Below, in pieces: positions 19,444 through 29,201 of a stretch of 62,755 nucleotides of DNA. The stretch comes from Alphaproteobacteria bacterium (GTDB lineage: Bacteria; Pseudomonadota; Alphaproteobacteria; JAJFFI01): contig JASJBI010000017.1 of the NCBI GenBank assembly GCA_030066595.1, forward strand, positions 1 through 62,755, read 5' to 3'. Both the position numbers and the translations under genes were made by a program. Each line of letters starts with the position of its first letter. The stretch's first letter is position 1. Below the pieces are notes generated by a model. That model saw only the letters and a program-made list of their open reading frames with translations. It searched no databases and was not told the DNA's origin.

Positions 19444-20955
19444 GTGACGCCCGCCCCCGACTTCGCCCGGTTCGCCGAGGCCTGGGACTCCGGCCGGCCG
19501 CAGCTGGTCTGGACCACGCTGGTCGCCGACCTGGAAACCCCGGTCTCGGCCATGCTCAAGCTGGCGGACGGCCAGCCCATGAGCTTCCTCTTGGAATCGG
19601 TCGAAGGCGGCCGCACCCGCGGCCGCTACTCCCTGATCGGGCTCAAGCCGGACCTGGTCTGGCGCTGCCGGGACGGCCGGGCCGAGGTCAACCGCCACGC
19701 GCGCCGGGATCCAGGGGCGTTCGAGCCGTGTCCGGGCGACGCCCTTTCGGCGCTGCGCGACGTGCTGGCCGAGTCGCGGATCGAGATCCCGGATCCGCTG
19801 CCGCCCATGGCCTCCGGCCTGTTCGGATATCTCGGCTACGACATGGTCCGGCTGATGGAGCGGCTGCCGGACGTGAACCCCCGCGCCCTGGACCTGCCGG
19901 ACGCGGTGCTGATGCGTCCCTCGGTCATCGCCGTGTTCGACACCATCGAGGACGTGGTCACGGTGATCACGCCGGCTTGGCCGCGGTCGGGGCTCGACGC
20001 CCAGGCGGCCTGGGACCAGGCCTGCGAGCGGCTGGCGAACGCGACCGCCGACCTGGAACGCTCCCTGCCCTATCGTCGTGAGCCGGCAGCCGAGGCCGCC
20101 CGGCCGCCCGAGGCGGCGTCGAACATGACGGCCGAGGACTATGCGGCGATGGTCGAGCGGGCCAAGCGCTACATCGTCGACGGCGACATCTTCCAGGTGG
20201 TCCCGTCGCAGCGTTTCGCGGTGCCCTTCGCGCTGCCGCCGTTCTCGCTCTACCGGGCGCTCCGGCGTCTGAACCCCTCGCCCTTCCTGTTCTTTCTGGA
20301 CTTCGGCGATTTCTCGGTCGTCGGCTCGAGCCCGGAAATCCTGGTCCGGGTGCGGGACGAGAGCGTGACCATCCGGCCGATCGCGGGCACGCGTCCGCGC
20401 GGCAAGGACCAGGCCGAGGACCAGGCGCTGGCGGAGGACCTGCTGGCCGATCCCAAGGAAAACGCCGAGCATCTGATGCTCCTGGACCTGGGCCGCAACG
20501 ACGTGGGCCGGGTGGCCGAGATCGGCTCGGTCAAGGTGACCGAGCAGATGGTGATCGAGCGATATTCCCACGTCATGCACATCGTCTCCAACGTGGAAGG
20601 CAGGCTCGACCGGGCCAAGCATGACGCGCTCGACGCGCTGATCGGCGGCTTTCCCGCCGGCACGGTCTCGGGCGCGCCCAAGGTGCGGGCCATGGAGATC
20701 ATCGACGAGCTGGAGCCCGAGCGCCGTGGCGTCTACGCCGGCGCGGTCGGCTATTTCGCCGGCAACGGCAGCATGGACACCTGCATCGCGCTCAGGACCG
20801 CGGTGGTCAAGGACGGCGTCATGTATGTCCAGGCCGGCGGCGGCGTGGTCGCCGACTCGGACCCCCTGGCCGAATATCAGGAGTCCTGCAACAAGGCCCG
20901 GGCGTTGATCCGCGCGGCGGAAGAGGCGGTGCAGTTCGCGGCCAGGCGGGGGTGA
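19444..20955 (+). CDS. trpE: Anthranilate synthase component I
   Basis: 503-aa chorismate-using subunit that forms anthranilate with TrpG. It starts at GTG 19444 without a clear ribosome site, so translation may be coupled to ppiD (11 bp upstream). Visible: the N-terminal feedback-site element LLESVEGG, and the chorismate-binding domain with QRFAVPFALPPFSLYRALR, IAGTRPRG, LLDLGRNDVGRV, the Mg-binding HIVSNVEG, GTVSGAPKVRAMEIIDELEP and QAGGGVVADSDPLAEYQE. In many relatives trpG follows directly; here a 7.5 kb block of mostly minus-strand genes intervenes. No leader peptide or attenuator is seen. Confidence 0.97.
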   Translation: MTPAPDFARFAEAWDSGRPQLVWTTLVADLETPVSAMLKLADGQPMSFLLESVEGGRTRGRYSLIGLKPDLVWRCRDGRAEVNRHARRDPGAFEPCPGDALSALRDVLAESRIEIPDPLPPMASGLFGYLGYDMVRLMERLPDVNPRALDLPDAVLMRPSVIAVFDTIEDVVTVITPAWPRSGLDAQAAWDQACERLANATADLERSLPYRREPAAEAARPPEAASNMTAEDYAAMVERAKRYIVDGDIFQVVPSQRFAVPFALPPFSLYRALRRLNPSPFLFFLDFGDFSVVGSSPEILVRVRDESVTIRPIAGTRPRGKDQAEDQALAEDLLADPKENAEHLMLLDLGRNDVGRVAEIGSVKVTEQMVIERYSHVMHIVSNVEGRLDRAKHDALDALIGGFPAGTVSGAPKVRAMEIIDELEPERRGVYAGAVGYFAGNGSMDTCIALRTAVVKDGVMYVQAGGGVVADSDPLAEYQESCNKARALIRAAEEAVQFAARRG

Positions 20956-20976
20956 CGCCACACGACCCCGGCGTAT

Positions 20977-21008
20977 GGCCGGTCATTCTCTGCTGGGGAC
21001 GACCGGCC
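20977..21008. terminator. Hairpin between convergent trpE and kinase genes
   Basis: GGCCGGTC (20977-20984) and GACCGGCC (21001-21008) are perfect inverted arms around a 16-nt loop. They sit in the 64-bp gap between two converging genes. No T tract follows on either strand, so any terminator role is tentative. Confidence 0.35.
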
Positions 21009-21019
21009 GGTTGCGGCCC

Positions 21020-22765
21020 CTATTTGAGAAGCCTGAACGGCCCTTCCAGAATGCCTTGCGAGCCGGAGGCGGCGAGTCTCTGGCCATCGCCGGAAATCGC
21101 ATAGCAGTGCTTCTGACCGTCGTCCCATTTGCTCCACTTCATGCACAGCTTGCCGCCTTCGACGGACCAGGCGCCCGAATCGTACTCTTCTTCGGCGAGC
21201 TGCAAGTTCTGGCGGTAGCCGCGCAATAGGCCGTTGGCGCCGAAATCCACTTTGTAGTCGAGTTCCGCCCCGAGAATGCCGGCACCACAGCACGCCGAGA
21301 AATAGGCACTGCTTCCCGAAAACATGTCCTCGAGCCTCGCGGTGGGCCCCGATGTGGCCTTGGCGGTCTGAGGGGGTGTGCTCGCCCGACTTGCCTGTTG
21401 CGGCGTTCTGGCGGTGCGTCGGGCCGCCTCCTCCGCCTTGCGCTTCGCGTCCGCCTCGGCTCGCCGCCGAGCTTCCTGTTCGGCTCTGCGGGTCGCTTCC
21501 GCCGCAGCCCGCTTGCGCGCCGCTTCCGCCGCCTTGCGCTCGGCCTCTGCCGCGGCCTGCCGGCGGGCTTCCTCCTCGGCCTTGCGCTTGGCTTCCGCTT
21601 CGGCCTGCCGGCGGGCCTCTTCCGCCGCCTTGCGTTTCTCTTCTGCTTCCGCCGCGGCGCGCGCGGCAGCGGCCGCGTCATCCTCGACCGCGCCGTCGGC
21701 AGCCTGTGTACCCTGCTCCGCTTGCCTGGGCTCAGCGGCCCGCTGATCATCCTGCATCAGCTGCCAGCCGGCGTAGCCGGCGCCCACCAGCAGCACGGCC
21801 GCCAGAAAGCCCAGGACCGCACCGACGGCGGCACCGCGGCCTTGCTTTGGCGCGGCGGGGCCAGCCGCCGGATGCCGTCCGCCGAACAGCAGCGTCCGCC
21901 AGTCGTCTACGCTTTTCGGCCGCTCCGTCTCCAGCACCGCCAGGCCCTTGTCGATCGCGGCCAGCACCCGCGCGCTGCAGCGGCCCTTCGCCGCCTCCAG
22001 TGCCGGCGCCATGGGGTCCCGCCCGCCGCGCAGAATGGCCGTGGCCCGGTCCGGAGATTCGGGCGGCGCCAAACCCGTGACGGCCCGGTACAACACCGCC
22101 GCCAGCGCGTAGATATCGGTCCAGGGACCCTGCTCGCCGCCGCTGCCATACTGCTCGACAGGCGCGAAGCCGGCGGTGACGACGGCCGTCAGGCTCTTGG
22201 ACTTCCGCCCCAGCGCCTGGCGCGCGGAGCCGAAGTCCAACAAGACCGGCGAGCCGTCGCTGCGAAGTACGATGTTGCCCGGCTTGATGTCCCGATGCAG
22301 GAAGCCCGCCTTGTGCACCTCCGCGAGCCCGTCAAGCAGCGGGATCAGGATCGGCCAGATGTCCGCTTCTCGGAGAGTGCCCTTGCGCTTGAAATAGTCG
22401 GCGAGGCTCTCCCCCTCTTCGTAGTTCATGACCAGATAGGCCGTGCCGTTGGCCACGAAGAAACGATGCACCGGCACGATGTTCGGGTGCTTGAAGCGGG
22501 CCAGCGTCTGCGCCTCCTGGAGAAAGCGCTCAAGCCCCCACTCGAACTCCGCCCGCTCGCCCTCCGCGCGCGGGTGCACCGAGAACTCGCCCTCGCGCAC
22601 CGCGAGGTCCGCCGGCATGTATTCCTTGATCGCGACCTTGGCGCGGAGTCGCACGTCCCGGGCAAGGTAGGTCACGCCAAAGCCTCCGTGCCCGAGGATC
22701 GTTTCGATCTCGTAGTCTTCAAGCCGGTACCCGGCCGGCAGCGCATGTCGCAGTCTCTGCGTCAT
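21020..22765 (-). CDS. Membrane-anchored Ser/Thr protein kinase with C-terminal extracytoplasmic domain
   Basis: 581 aa. The N-terminal Hanks-type kinase (about 18-290) has the Gly loop GHGGFGVTYLA (25-35), Lys47 in VAIKEY, catalytic HRDIKPGN (157-164), DFG (177-179) and the GFAPVEQY activation-segment end (199-206), so it should be active. One TM helix follows (about 313-336). Then come roughly 100 residues of Ala/Glu/Lys/Arg-rich sequence (360-465), likely a long charged helix, and a C-terminal domain (about 478-581) that would be periplasmic. That domain has Cys541 and Cys554 and a WSKW motif, and matches the exported protein at 54639-55169. This layout recalls PknB-like sensor kinases, but without PASTA repeats. 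It is convergent with trpE; its substrates are unknown. Confidence 0.9.
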   Translation of the reverse strand: MTQRLRHALPAGYRLEDYEIETILGHGGFGVTYLARDVRLRAKVAIKEYMPADLAVREGEFSVHPRAEGERAEFEWGLERFLQEAQTLARFKHPNIVPVHRFFVANGTAYLVMNYEEGESLADYFKRKGTLREADIWPILIPLLDGLAEVHKAGFLHRDIKPGNIVLRSDGSPVLLDFGSARQALGRKSKSLTAVVTAGFAPVEQYGSGGEQGPWTDIYALAAVLYRAVTGLAPPESPDRATAILRGGRDPMAPALEAAKGRCSARVLAAIDKGLAVLETERPKSVDDWRTLLFGGRHPAAGPAAPKQGRGAAVGAVLGFLAAVLLVGAGYAGWQLMQDDQRAAEPRQAEQGTQAADGAVEDDAAAAARAAAEAEEKRKAAEEARRQAEAEAKRKAEEEARRQAAAEAERKAAEAARKRAAAEATRRAEQEARRRAEADAKRKAEEAARRTARTPQQASRASTPPQTAKATSGPTARLEDMFSGSSAYFSACCGAGILGAELDYKVDFGANGLLRGYRQNLQLAEEEYDSGAWSVEGGKLCMKWSKWDDGQKHCYAISGDGQRLAASGSQGILEGPFRLLK

Positions 22766-22857
22766 GACGGATGGTTGTACTCCAGGTTGTGCAGGGGCGT
22801 CAGCGGCAACAGCACGATTGCTGCTTCGACACCCACCGAGTCGCCCGGAAGCCCGGC

Positions 22858-23673
<816 letters not shown>

Positions 23674-23765
23674 GACGGGCTCTCCTGCACGCGCGGCACC
23701 ACGCCGCGCATCGGCCGCCACCCTAGCGGGCGGCCGTTAAGGTTTAAATAAGTCGTGACGGCGGC

Positions 23766-24956
23766 TTAGCCTACGGTCACGGGCATTTCCCGGGGCGCCC
23801 GGCGGGAGAGCAGCTCCGGGCCGTCCGCGCGGACCACGAGATCCTCTTCGTGCGCCATGATCCGGCCCGCGCCGTACATGGCGCTGGGCTCGATGGTGAG
23901 CACCACGCCCGGCACCAGGGCCGTCGTGTCCTCGGGCTTGTTCGAAGGCGGCTCGGTCATCAGCTTGCCGAGCCCGTGCCCGAAGCGGCCGACATTGCCC
24001 AGCGCGATGCCGGCGTCTTCCAGCACCTTCGCCTGGGCCGAGAACACATCCGCCGCGGTGTTGCCGGGCCGAGCCGCGGCGATGCCCGCTTCGGTCGCCG
24101 CCCACAAGAGCGCGTGCATGCGCCGCGCCGTGTCGCTGGGCGGGCCGACGGCGACGTTGCGATCGAAGTCGCAGAAATAGCCGCCCCAGCGCGCGCCCGT
24201 GTCGATGAGGAAGATGTCGCCCGCGGCGAGGCGCCGGTCGGTCGGCCCCTGAATGATGCTGTCATAGCCGCCGGGGCCAGATCCGATGGCGCAGTAGGGC
24301 GTCTTATCCGCGCCGCGCAGGATGAGCTCCGCCTGGAACCTGCGCACCACCTCGCGCTCGCTGTCGCCGGGCCGCGCCATCTCCGGCAGCGCCTCGAAGG
24401 CATCCGACGCAATTTGGCAGACATGGCGGATGCGCCCGATCTCGGCCTCGGACTTGATGAGGCGCAGCGCGCGCAGCACCGCGGAGCCGTCCACCATCAG
24501 AAAGGGCCGGATCATCTCGCGCAGGCGCAGCAGGTCGGCGACCGGCATGCCGAGGCGGGTTTCCGGGCCGAGCTCGAAGCCCATCAAGCCCGAGCGGCGC
24601 GGGACCGCCTTGATGGCGTCCGCCAGCAGATCGAGACCCTCGTTCTCGGGCCGCGGCGAAGGCCAGGTCCGCACATCCTCGACCCAGGACGTGGCGCGCC
24701 AGTTGCTCTCGCCGATCTCGGGGATCACCGCCACCGCATCGCCGTCGCGCGGCAACAGGACGTACCAGGGGCGGCTCGGCGTGTTCCAGGCGAACTGGGT
24801 GACGAACCCCGAGAGATACTCGACATTCGCTTCCGCGGTGACCAAGAGGCCGTCGAGCTCGCTCTCGGTCATGAGCGTCCGCGCCCGCTCGACCCGTTGG
24901 TCGAACTCCGCGCGAGAGAACGGCGGCGGCGCGTCGCTTGGGCCCGAAGGGGTCAT
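23766..24956 (-). CDS. M24-family metallopeptidase (Xaa-Pro aminopeptidase-like)
   Basis: 396 aa. The N-terminal creatinase-like domain (RAEFDQRVERARTLMTESEL, LVTAEANVEYLSGF) is followed by a pita-bread catalytic domain with all five metal ligands: Asp in FLIDTGARWGGY, Asp in CDFDRNVAVG, His in GRFGHGLG, Glu in VVLTIEPS and Glu in MAHEEDLVV. It resembles Xaa-Pro peptidases and related amidohydrolases such as ectoine hydrolase (DoeA); sequence alone does not decide between them. No ectoine genes are nearby. It is 66 bp from the hemerythrin gene on the same strand. Confidence 0.88.
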   Translation of the reverse strand: MTPSGPSDAPPPFSRAEFDQRVERARTLMTESELDGLLVTAEANVEYLSGFVTQFAWNTPSRPWYVLLPRDGDAVAVIPEIGESNWRATSWVEDVRTWPSPRPENEGLDLLADAIKAVPRRSGLMGFELGPETRLGMPVADLLRLREMIRPFLMVDGSAVLRALRLIKSEAEIGRIRHVCQIASDAFEALPEMARPGDSEREVVRRFQAELILRGADKTPYCAIGSGPGGYDSIIQGPTDRRLAAGDIFLIDTGARWGGYFCDFDRNVAVGPPSDTARRMHALLWAATEAGIAAARPGNTAADVFSAQAKVLEDAGIALGNVGRFGHGLGKLMTEPPSNKPEDTTALVPGVVLTIEPSAMYGAGRIMAHEEDLVVRADGPELLSRRAPREMPVTVG

Positions 24957-25022
24957 GCTCTCATTCGTGGATCGGACCCGGGGACCGGATCGCGCCGCAC
25001 GCCCTTGGGCGGGCCGAAGGCC

Positions 25023-25562
25023 TCAAAGGGAGAGATACTCCCTGAGCGTCGCGAACCGCTCTTGCGCCAGCCTGCCGAAGACCGGGTCTTCCTGTTCCTG
25101 GAACTCCTGTGCGACATCGTCCCAGTCCGCCTGGGTGAGCGCCTGCTCGGCGACCGGCAGAAACCGGCTGTCCTCCATGTTCATGTGCTCGCGCTCGCGG
25201 TCGACGAAGTCGCGGACGGCACGCGGGAAGGCGTCGCGCGGCATCTCCGCCTCCTGCAACAGCTCCTCGAGCGTCGCGGCGAAGCGGCGGGTCTCCACGG
25301 CGATCTCTTCATGTTCCGCGCCGAGGTCGCCCACAGCCTCGGCCCCGACCGGATCGCGCGCGCGCAGCTTGGCCAGCACCAGATCTTCCTTCGGGTGATG
25401 CACGCTGGCCGGATAGTCGAGGAAGTAATCGACGATGCGCTCGAGCAGATCGTAGTCCGGCACCTCGCCCGCCTCGAACAGCCGGACCTGGTCTTCGAGC
25501 GTGTCGAGCAGCTTCGCGATGTTGGCGTGGTCCTGCCTGAGGTCGTCGATCACCGAGCTCAT
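25023..25562 (-). CDS. Hemerythrin-like di-iron protein
   Basis: 179 aa from the ATG at 25562 (GGGGAGG five bases upstream). A four-helix hemerythrin HHE domain is seen in helix order: DLRQDHANIAKLLD, ASVHHPKEDLVLAK, GDLGAEHEEIAVETRR, and FVDREREHMNMEDSRFLP; the His and Glu ligand sets are complete. Such bacterial proteins bind O2 or NO or protect iron-sulfur centres; the role here is unknown. It lies between the M24 peptidase and cueR, all minus strand, with 84 bp to the cueR stop. Confidence 0.9.
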   Translation of the reverse strand: MSSVIDDLRQDHANIAKLLDTLEDQVRLFEAGEVPDYDLLERIVDYFLDYPASVHHPKEDLVLAKLRARDPVGAEAVGDLGAEHEEIAVETRRFAATLEELLQEAEMPRDAFPRAVRDFVDREREHMNMEDSRFLPVAEQALTQADWDDVAQEFQEQEDPVFGRLAQERFATLREYLSL

Positions 25563-25646
25563 GTTGCCTCCCCTCTCCGGCGTCAGCATAGACTCATACG
25601 GTCGCCCCGGGCCAGGGATTGATCGGTCTCAAGATTTGGCCGGCCC

Positions 25647-26045
25647 TCACGCCCTCCCCTCGCCCGCCAGATCGTCGAGGATCGGGCATTCGGGCCGGTC
25701 GTCGCCGTGGCACCGCTCGGCCAGGTGCAGGACCGTGCGCCGCATGCCTTCGAGTTCGGCGATCTTGCGGTCGATCTCCGCCGTATGGGCGAGCGCCAGC
25801 GCCTTGACGTCGGCGCTCGCGCGGCTCTGATCTTGCCAGAGCGCGAGCAGCGCGCCCACGTCCTTGACCGAAAAGCCGAGGCCGCGCGCCCGCTGAATGA
25901 AGCGCAGGGTCTGGACGTCGGTCTCGCCATAGGCGCGATAGCCCGATTCGGTGCGCCGGGCCGGCGGGATCAGGCCGATGTCCTCGTAGTAGCGGATGGT
26001 CTTGGCCGGCAGGCCCGAGCGCCGCGCGACGGTTCCGATGTTCAT
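25647..26045 (-). CDS. cueR: Copper-responsive MerR-family activator CueR
   Basis: 132 aa. The winged HTH (1-70) begins MNIGTVARRSGLPAKTIRYY. The metal loop is CHGDDRPEC with Cys112 and Cys120, the same positions and seven-residue spacing as in E. coli CueR. Ser77 (ASADVK), which marks monovalent-ion sensors, is also kept. It therefore most likely senses Cu(I)/Ag(I)/Au(I). It lies 20 bp after copA on the same strand, so the regulator is transcribed from the promoter it activates (28437-28467). Confidence 0.94.
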   Translation of the reverse strand: MNIGTVARRSGLPAKTIRYYEDIGLIPPARRTESGYRAYGETDVQTLRFIQRARGLGFSVKDVGALLALWQDQSRASADVKALALAHTAEIDRKIAELEGMRRTVLHLAERCHGDDRPECPILDDLAGEGRA

Positions 26046-26065
26046 GGCGGCCCCTCCTGTAGGCC

Positions 26066-28396
26066 TCAGAGACGCATGGTCCTGAGCCTGAGCGCGTTGC
26101 CGATCACCGACACCGAGCTCAGGCTCATGGCGGCGGCGGCGATCATCGGCGACAGCAAGAGGCCCAAGACCGGGTACAGCACGCCGGCCGCGATCGGCAC
26201 GCCCAGCGAGTTGTAGACGAACGCGAGGAACAGGTTCTGGCGGATGTTGCGCATGGTGCCGCGGCTGAGCCGCCGGGCCCGGGCGATGCCGCGCAGGTCG
26301 CCCTTGACCAGGGTGACGCCGGCGCTCTCCATCGCCACGTCCGTGCCCGTGCCCATGGCGATGCCCACATGGGCCTGGGCCAGCGCCGGCGCGTCGTTGA
26401 TGCCGTCCCCGGCCATGGCGACGATGCGGCCCTCGGCCTGCAGGCGTTTGACCACGTCGCCCTTCTCGCCCGGAAGCACTTCGGCCTCGACCCGGTCGAG
26501 CCCGAGCTTGCGGGCCACAGCCTCAGCGGTGGCGCGGCTGTCGCCGGTGAGCATGACCAGCTCGACCCCGTCGGCGCGCAGCAGACGGATCGCCTCGGGC
26601 GTCGTGTCCTTGACCGGGTCGGCCACACCCAAGAGGCCGACCGGCCGGCCGGCCAAAGCCAGATGGATCACCGTCTCGCCCGCCGCGCGCATCGCATCGG
26701 CCGTCTCGGTGAGCGCCGCGACGTCGATTCGGAGCCGGTCCATGAGCTTGCGATTGCCGAGCGCGACGGTCTGGCCGTCAATGGTGCCGGTGACCCCCTC
26801 CCCGGTCACGGATTCAAAGGCCGCGGCGTCGCGCAACAGGAGTTCCCGGTCCTGTGCCGCCTGCACGATGGCGGCGGCCAGGGGATGCTCGCTCGCCCGC
26901 TCGAGGCTCGCCGCGAGGGCCAGCAGTCCGTCCCCGGTGTGACCCTCCACGGCATGGAGCCGGGTCACCGAGGGCTTGCCTTGGGTCAGGGTGCCGGTCT
27001 TGTCGACCACCAGCGTGTCCACTTTCTCCAGCGCCTCGAGCGCCTCCGCATCCTTGATCAGCACCCCGGCCGTGGCCCCGCGGCCGACGCCCACCATGAT
27101 CGACATCGGCGTGGCCAGGCCCAGCGCGCAGGGACAGGCGATGATCAGCACCGCGACCGCATTGATGACGGCGTAGGCCATCGCCGGCGCCGGCCCGACC
27201 AGTGCCCAGACGACAAAGGCGATCGCAGCCACGGCGACCACCGCCGGGACGAAATAGCCGGACACCACGTCCGCGAGCCGCTGGATCGGCGCGCGGGAGC
27301 GCTGCGCGTCGGCGACCATCTGAACGATCTGGGCCAGCAAGGTCTCGCTGCCGACCCGCTCGGCCCGCATGATCAGGCTGCCGGTGCCGTTCACGGTGGC
27401 GCCGGTCACCGCATCGCCGGGCGCCTTCTGCACCGGCATGGGCTCGCCCGTGATCATGGACTCGTCGACGGCGCTTTGCCCCTCCAGGACCACACCGTCG
27501 ACCGGGACCTTCTCGCCCGGTCGCACCCGCAGCCGGTCGCCGGGATGGATGCGATCGAGCGGCACGTCCTCCTCGCCACCGTCGTCGGCGAGCCGCCGGG
27601 CGGTCTTGGGGGCGAGCCCGAGCAGGGCCTTGATAGCGTTGCTGGTCTGGCCGCGCGCCTTGAGCTCGAGCACCTGGCCCAGGAGGACCAGGGTGACGAT
27701 CGCGGCCGCCGCTTCGAAATAGACCGCAACGGCGCCGTCCGCGCCGCGGAAGGCGGCGGGGAAAATCCCGGGCGCGGCGGTGGCCACCAGGCTGTAGAGA
27801 TAGGCGACCCCGGTGCCCAGCGCGATCAAGGTGAACATGTTGAGGCTGCGGTGGACGACCGAATTCCAGCCCCGCTCGAAGAACGGCTTGCCGCCCCACA
27901 GCACGACCGGCGTGGCCAGTCCGAGCTCGAGCCAGTGGCGCGCCTGCGTCGAGATCACGCCGCCGAGCGGATCGCCCGGCAGATCCGCCGCCATGGCGAG
28001 CCCGACCACCGGCACGGTCAGCGCCAGGCTCACCCAGAAGCGCCGGGACATGTCGACAAGCTCCGGGTTGGGGCCCTCCTCGACGGTCACGGTCACGGGC
28101 TCCAGCGCCATGCCGCAGATCGGGCAGTCGCCGGGTCCGTCGCGCACCACCTCGGGGTGCATCGGACAGGTGTACTGCGTGCGGGTCGGCAGGGCCGGCG
28201 CGGCCGGCTCGAGCGCCATGCCGCATTTCGGGCAGGCCGCAGGCCCCTCGCTCGAGACCCCGGGACACATGGGACAGATGTAGGTGTGCCCGCCGGCCGC
28301 GGATGGCGGTTCGACGACTGCGGGCGGCGCAGCCGCCCCGTGGCAGCACGCTTTGCCCGCCTGTTCGTCCGATGTCTTGGTCTCGGCCTCGGCCAC
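26066..28396 (-). CDS. copA: Copper-translocating P1B-type ATPase
   Basis: 776-aa Cu(I) exporter. It starts at GTG 28396 with GGGAGGG upstream. The N-terminus has a CC pair (KACCHG) and two tandem heavy-metal-binding zinc-ribbon-like modules (YICPMCPG...CPKCGM about 40-60; YTCPMHPE...CPICGM about 74-94), instead of classical HMA domains. Then come eight TM helices, ITGEP in the actuator, the CPC ion motif ([13 protein letters not shown]), the phosphorylation site DKTGT (Asp465), SEHPLA, and [11 protein letters not shown]. It is the first gene of the copA-cueR operon. The first ribbon has Cys where the second has His, a small departure from the usual CPMHP pattern. Confidence 0.97.
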   Translation of the reverse strand: MAEAETKTSDEQAGKACCHGAAAPPAVVEPPSAAGGHTYICPMCPGVSSEGPAACPKCGMALEPAAPALPTRTQYTCPMHPEVVRDGPGDCPICGMALEPVTVTVEEGPNPELVDMSRRFWVSLALTVPVVGLAMAADLPGDPLGGVISTQARHWLELGLATPVVLWGGKPFFERGWNSVVHRSLNMFTLIALGTGVAYLYSLVATAAPGIFPAAFRGADGAVAVYFEAAAAIVTLVLLGQVLELKARGQTSNAIKALLGLAPKTARRLADDGGEEDVPLDRIHPGDRLRVRPGEKVPVDGVVLEGQSAVDESMITGEPMPVQKAPGDAVTGATVNGTGSLIMRAERVGSETLLAQIVQMVADAQRSRAPIQRLADVVSGYFVPAVVAVAAIAFVVWALVGPAPAMAYAVINAVAVLIIACPCALGLATPMSIMVGVGRGATAGVLIKDAEALEALEKVDTLVVDKTGTLTQGKPSVTRLHAVEGHTGDGLLALAASLERASEHPLAAAIVQAAQDRELLLRDAAAFESVTGEGVTGTIDGQTVALGNRKLMDRLRIDVAALTETADAMRAAGETVIHLALAGRPVGLLGVADPVKDTTPEAIRLLRADGVELVMLTGDSRATAEAVARKLGLDRVEAEVLPGEKGDVVKRLQAEGRIVAMAGDGINDAPALAQAHVGIAMGTGTDVAMESAGVTLVKGDLRGIARARRLSRGTMRNIRQNLFLAFVYNSLGVPIAAGVLYPVLGLLLSPMIAAAAMSLSSVSVIGNALRLRTMRL

Positions 28397-28436
28397 GCAG
28401 CGGCCCTCCCGTCGGCGACTCGGTGTGTATAGAGCT

Positions 28437-28467
28437 TAGATAGAGTCTCCAGTAGCTGGAAGGTCAA
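28437..28467 (-). promoter_or_regulatory. CueR-type promoter of copA-cueR
   Basis: On the minus strand, TTGACC (28467-28462) and TATCTA (28442-28437) are separated by 19 bp, the long spacer typical of MerR-activated promoters. Inside the spacer is the dyad TCCAG-CTA-CTGGA within CCTTCCAG...CTGGAGA, close to the known CueR operator. The predicted transcript start is about 34 nt before the copA GTG. Confidence 0.9.
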
Positions 28468-28601
28468 GGGCGGCCGCATTGTGGAGCCCCGGTCCGCGCG
28501 CGGGTGGCTTTGCCGCCCAAGCGCGACCTGATATAAGCCGCCTGGCAACGGCCCGGCAAATTCTCTGAAACAACGCGAACAAAAACCTGTAACATACTGA
28601 T

Positions 28602-29201
28602 ATGTATTTGCTTATCGATAACTATGACAGCTTCACCTACAACCTGGTGCATTTCCTCGGGGAACTGGGCGCGCGGGTCGAGGTGCGGCGAAACGACGCC
28701 GTCTCGGTGGACGAAGCCCTGGCGATGGCGCCCGAAGGGATCGTCATATCGCCGGGCCCCTGCGACCCGGACCGCGCCGGGATCTGCCTGGATTTGGTGC
28801 GCGCCGCGGCCGGCGCCGTGCCGATCCTCGGCGTCTGCCTCGGCCATCAGGCGATCGGCCAGGCCTTCGGCGGACGCGTGGTGCACGGCCCGGTGCCGAT
28901 GCACGGCAAGGTCAGCGAGATCCGCCACAGCGGCGCGGGCGTGTTCTCGGGGCTCGAGAGTCCCCTCCACGCGACCCGCTATCATTCCCTAGTGGTCGCC
29001 CGCGACGACCTGCCGAACGAACTCGAGATCACGGCGGAGACCGGGGACGGCGTGATCATGGGCCTGGCCCATCGCCAAATGCCAATTCACGGCGTACAAT
29101 TCCATCCGGAAAGCATCGCCACCGAGTGTGGTCACGCCCTGCTCGGCAACTTTCTGGCCATCGCTACGGCGGCGCGAAAAGAACGGAAAATCGGGGCATG
29201 A
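28602..29201 (+). CDS. trpG: Anthranilate synthase component II (glutamine amidotransferase)
   Basis: 199-aa class I amidotransferase that feeds ammonia to TrpE. It begins [20 protein letters not shown]. Nucleophile Cys79 lies in GVCLGHQ, and His168 and Glu170 in VQFHPES. No Shine-Dalgarno precedes the ATG at 28602, and a TAACAT box ends about seven bases upstream, so a leaderless transcript is possible. The stop overlaps the trpD start (ATGA). Its 5' gap is shared with the divergent copper promoter. TrpG here is separated from trpE by 7.6 kb. Confidence 0.96.
   Translation: MYLLIDNYDSFTYNLVHFLGELGARVEVRRNDAVSVDEALAMAPEGIVISPGPCDPDRAGICLDLVRAAAGAVPILGVCLGHQAIGQAFGGRVVHGPVPMHGKVSEIRHSGAGVFSGLESPLHATRYHSLVVARDDLPNELEITAETGDGVIMGLAHRQMPIHGVQFHPESIATECGHALLGNFLAIATAARKERKIGA

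Noticed and set aside
21360..21680. Repetitive Ala/Lys/Glu/Arg tract in the kinase considered as a satellite repeat
   Set aside because: It is low-complexity coding sequence for a charged helix, with no regular DNA period.
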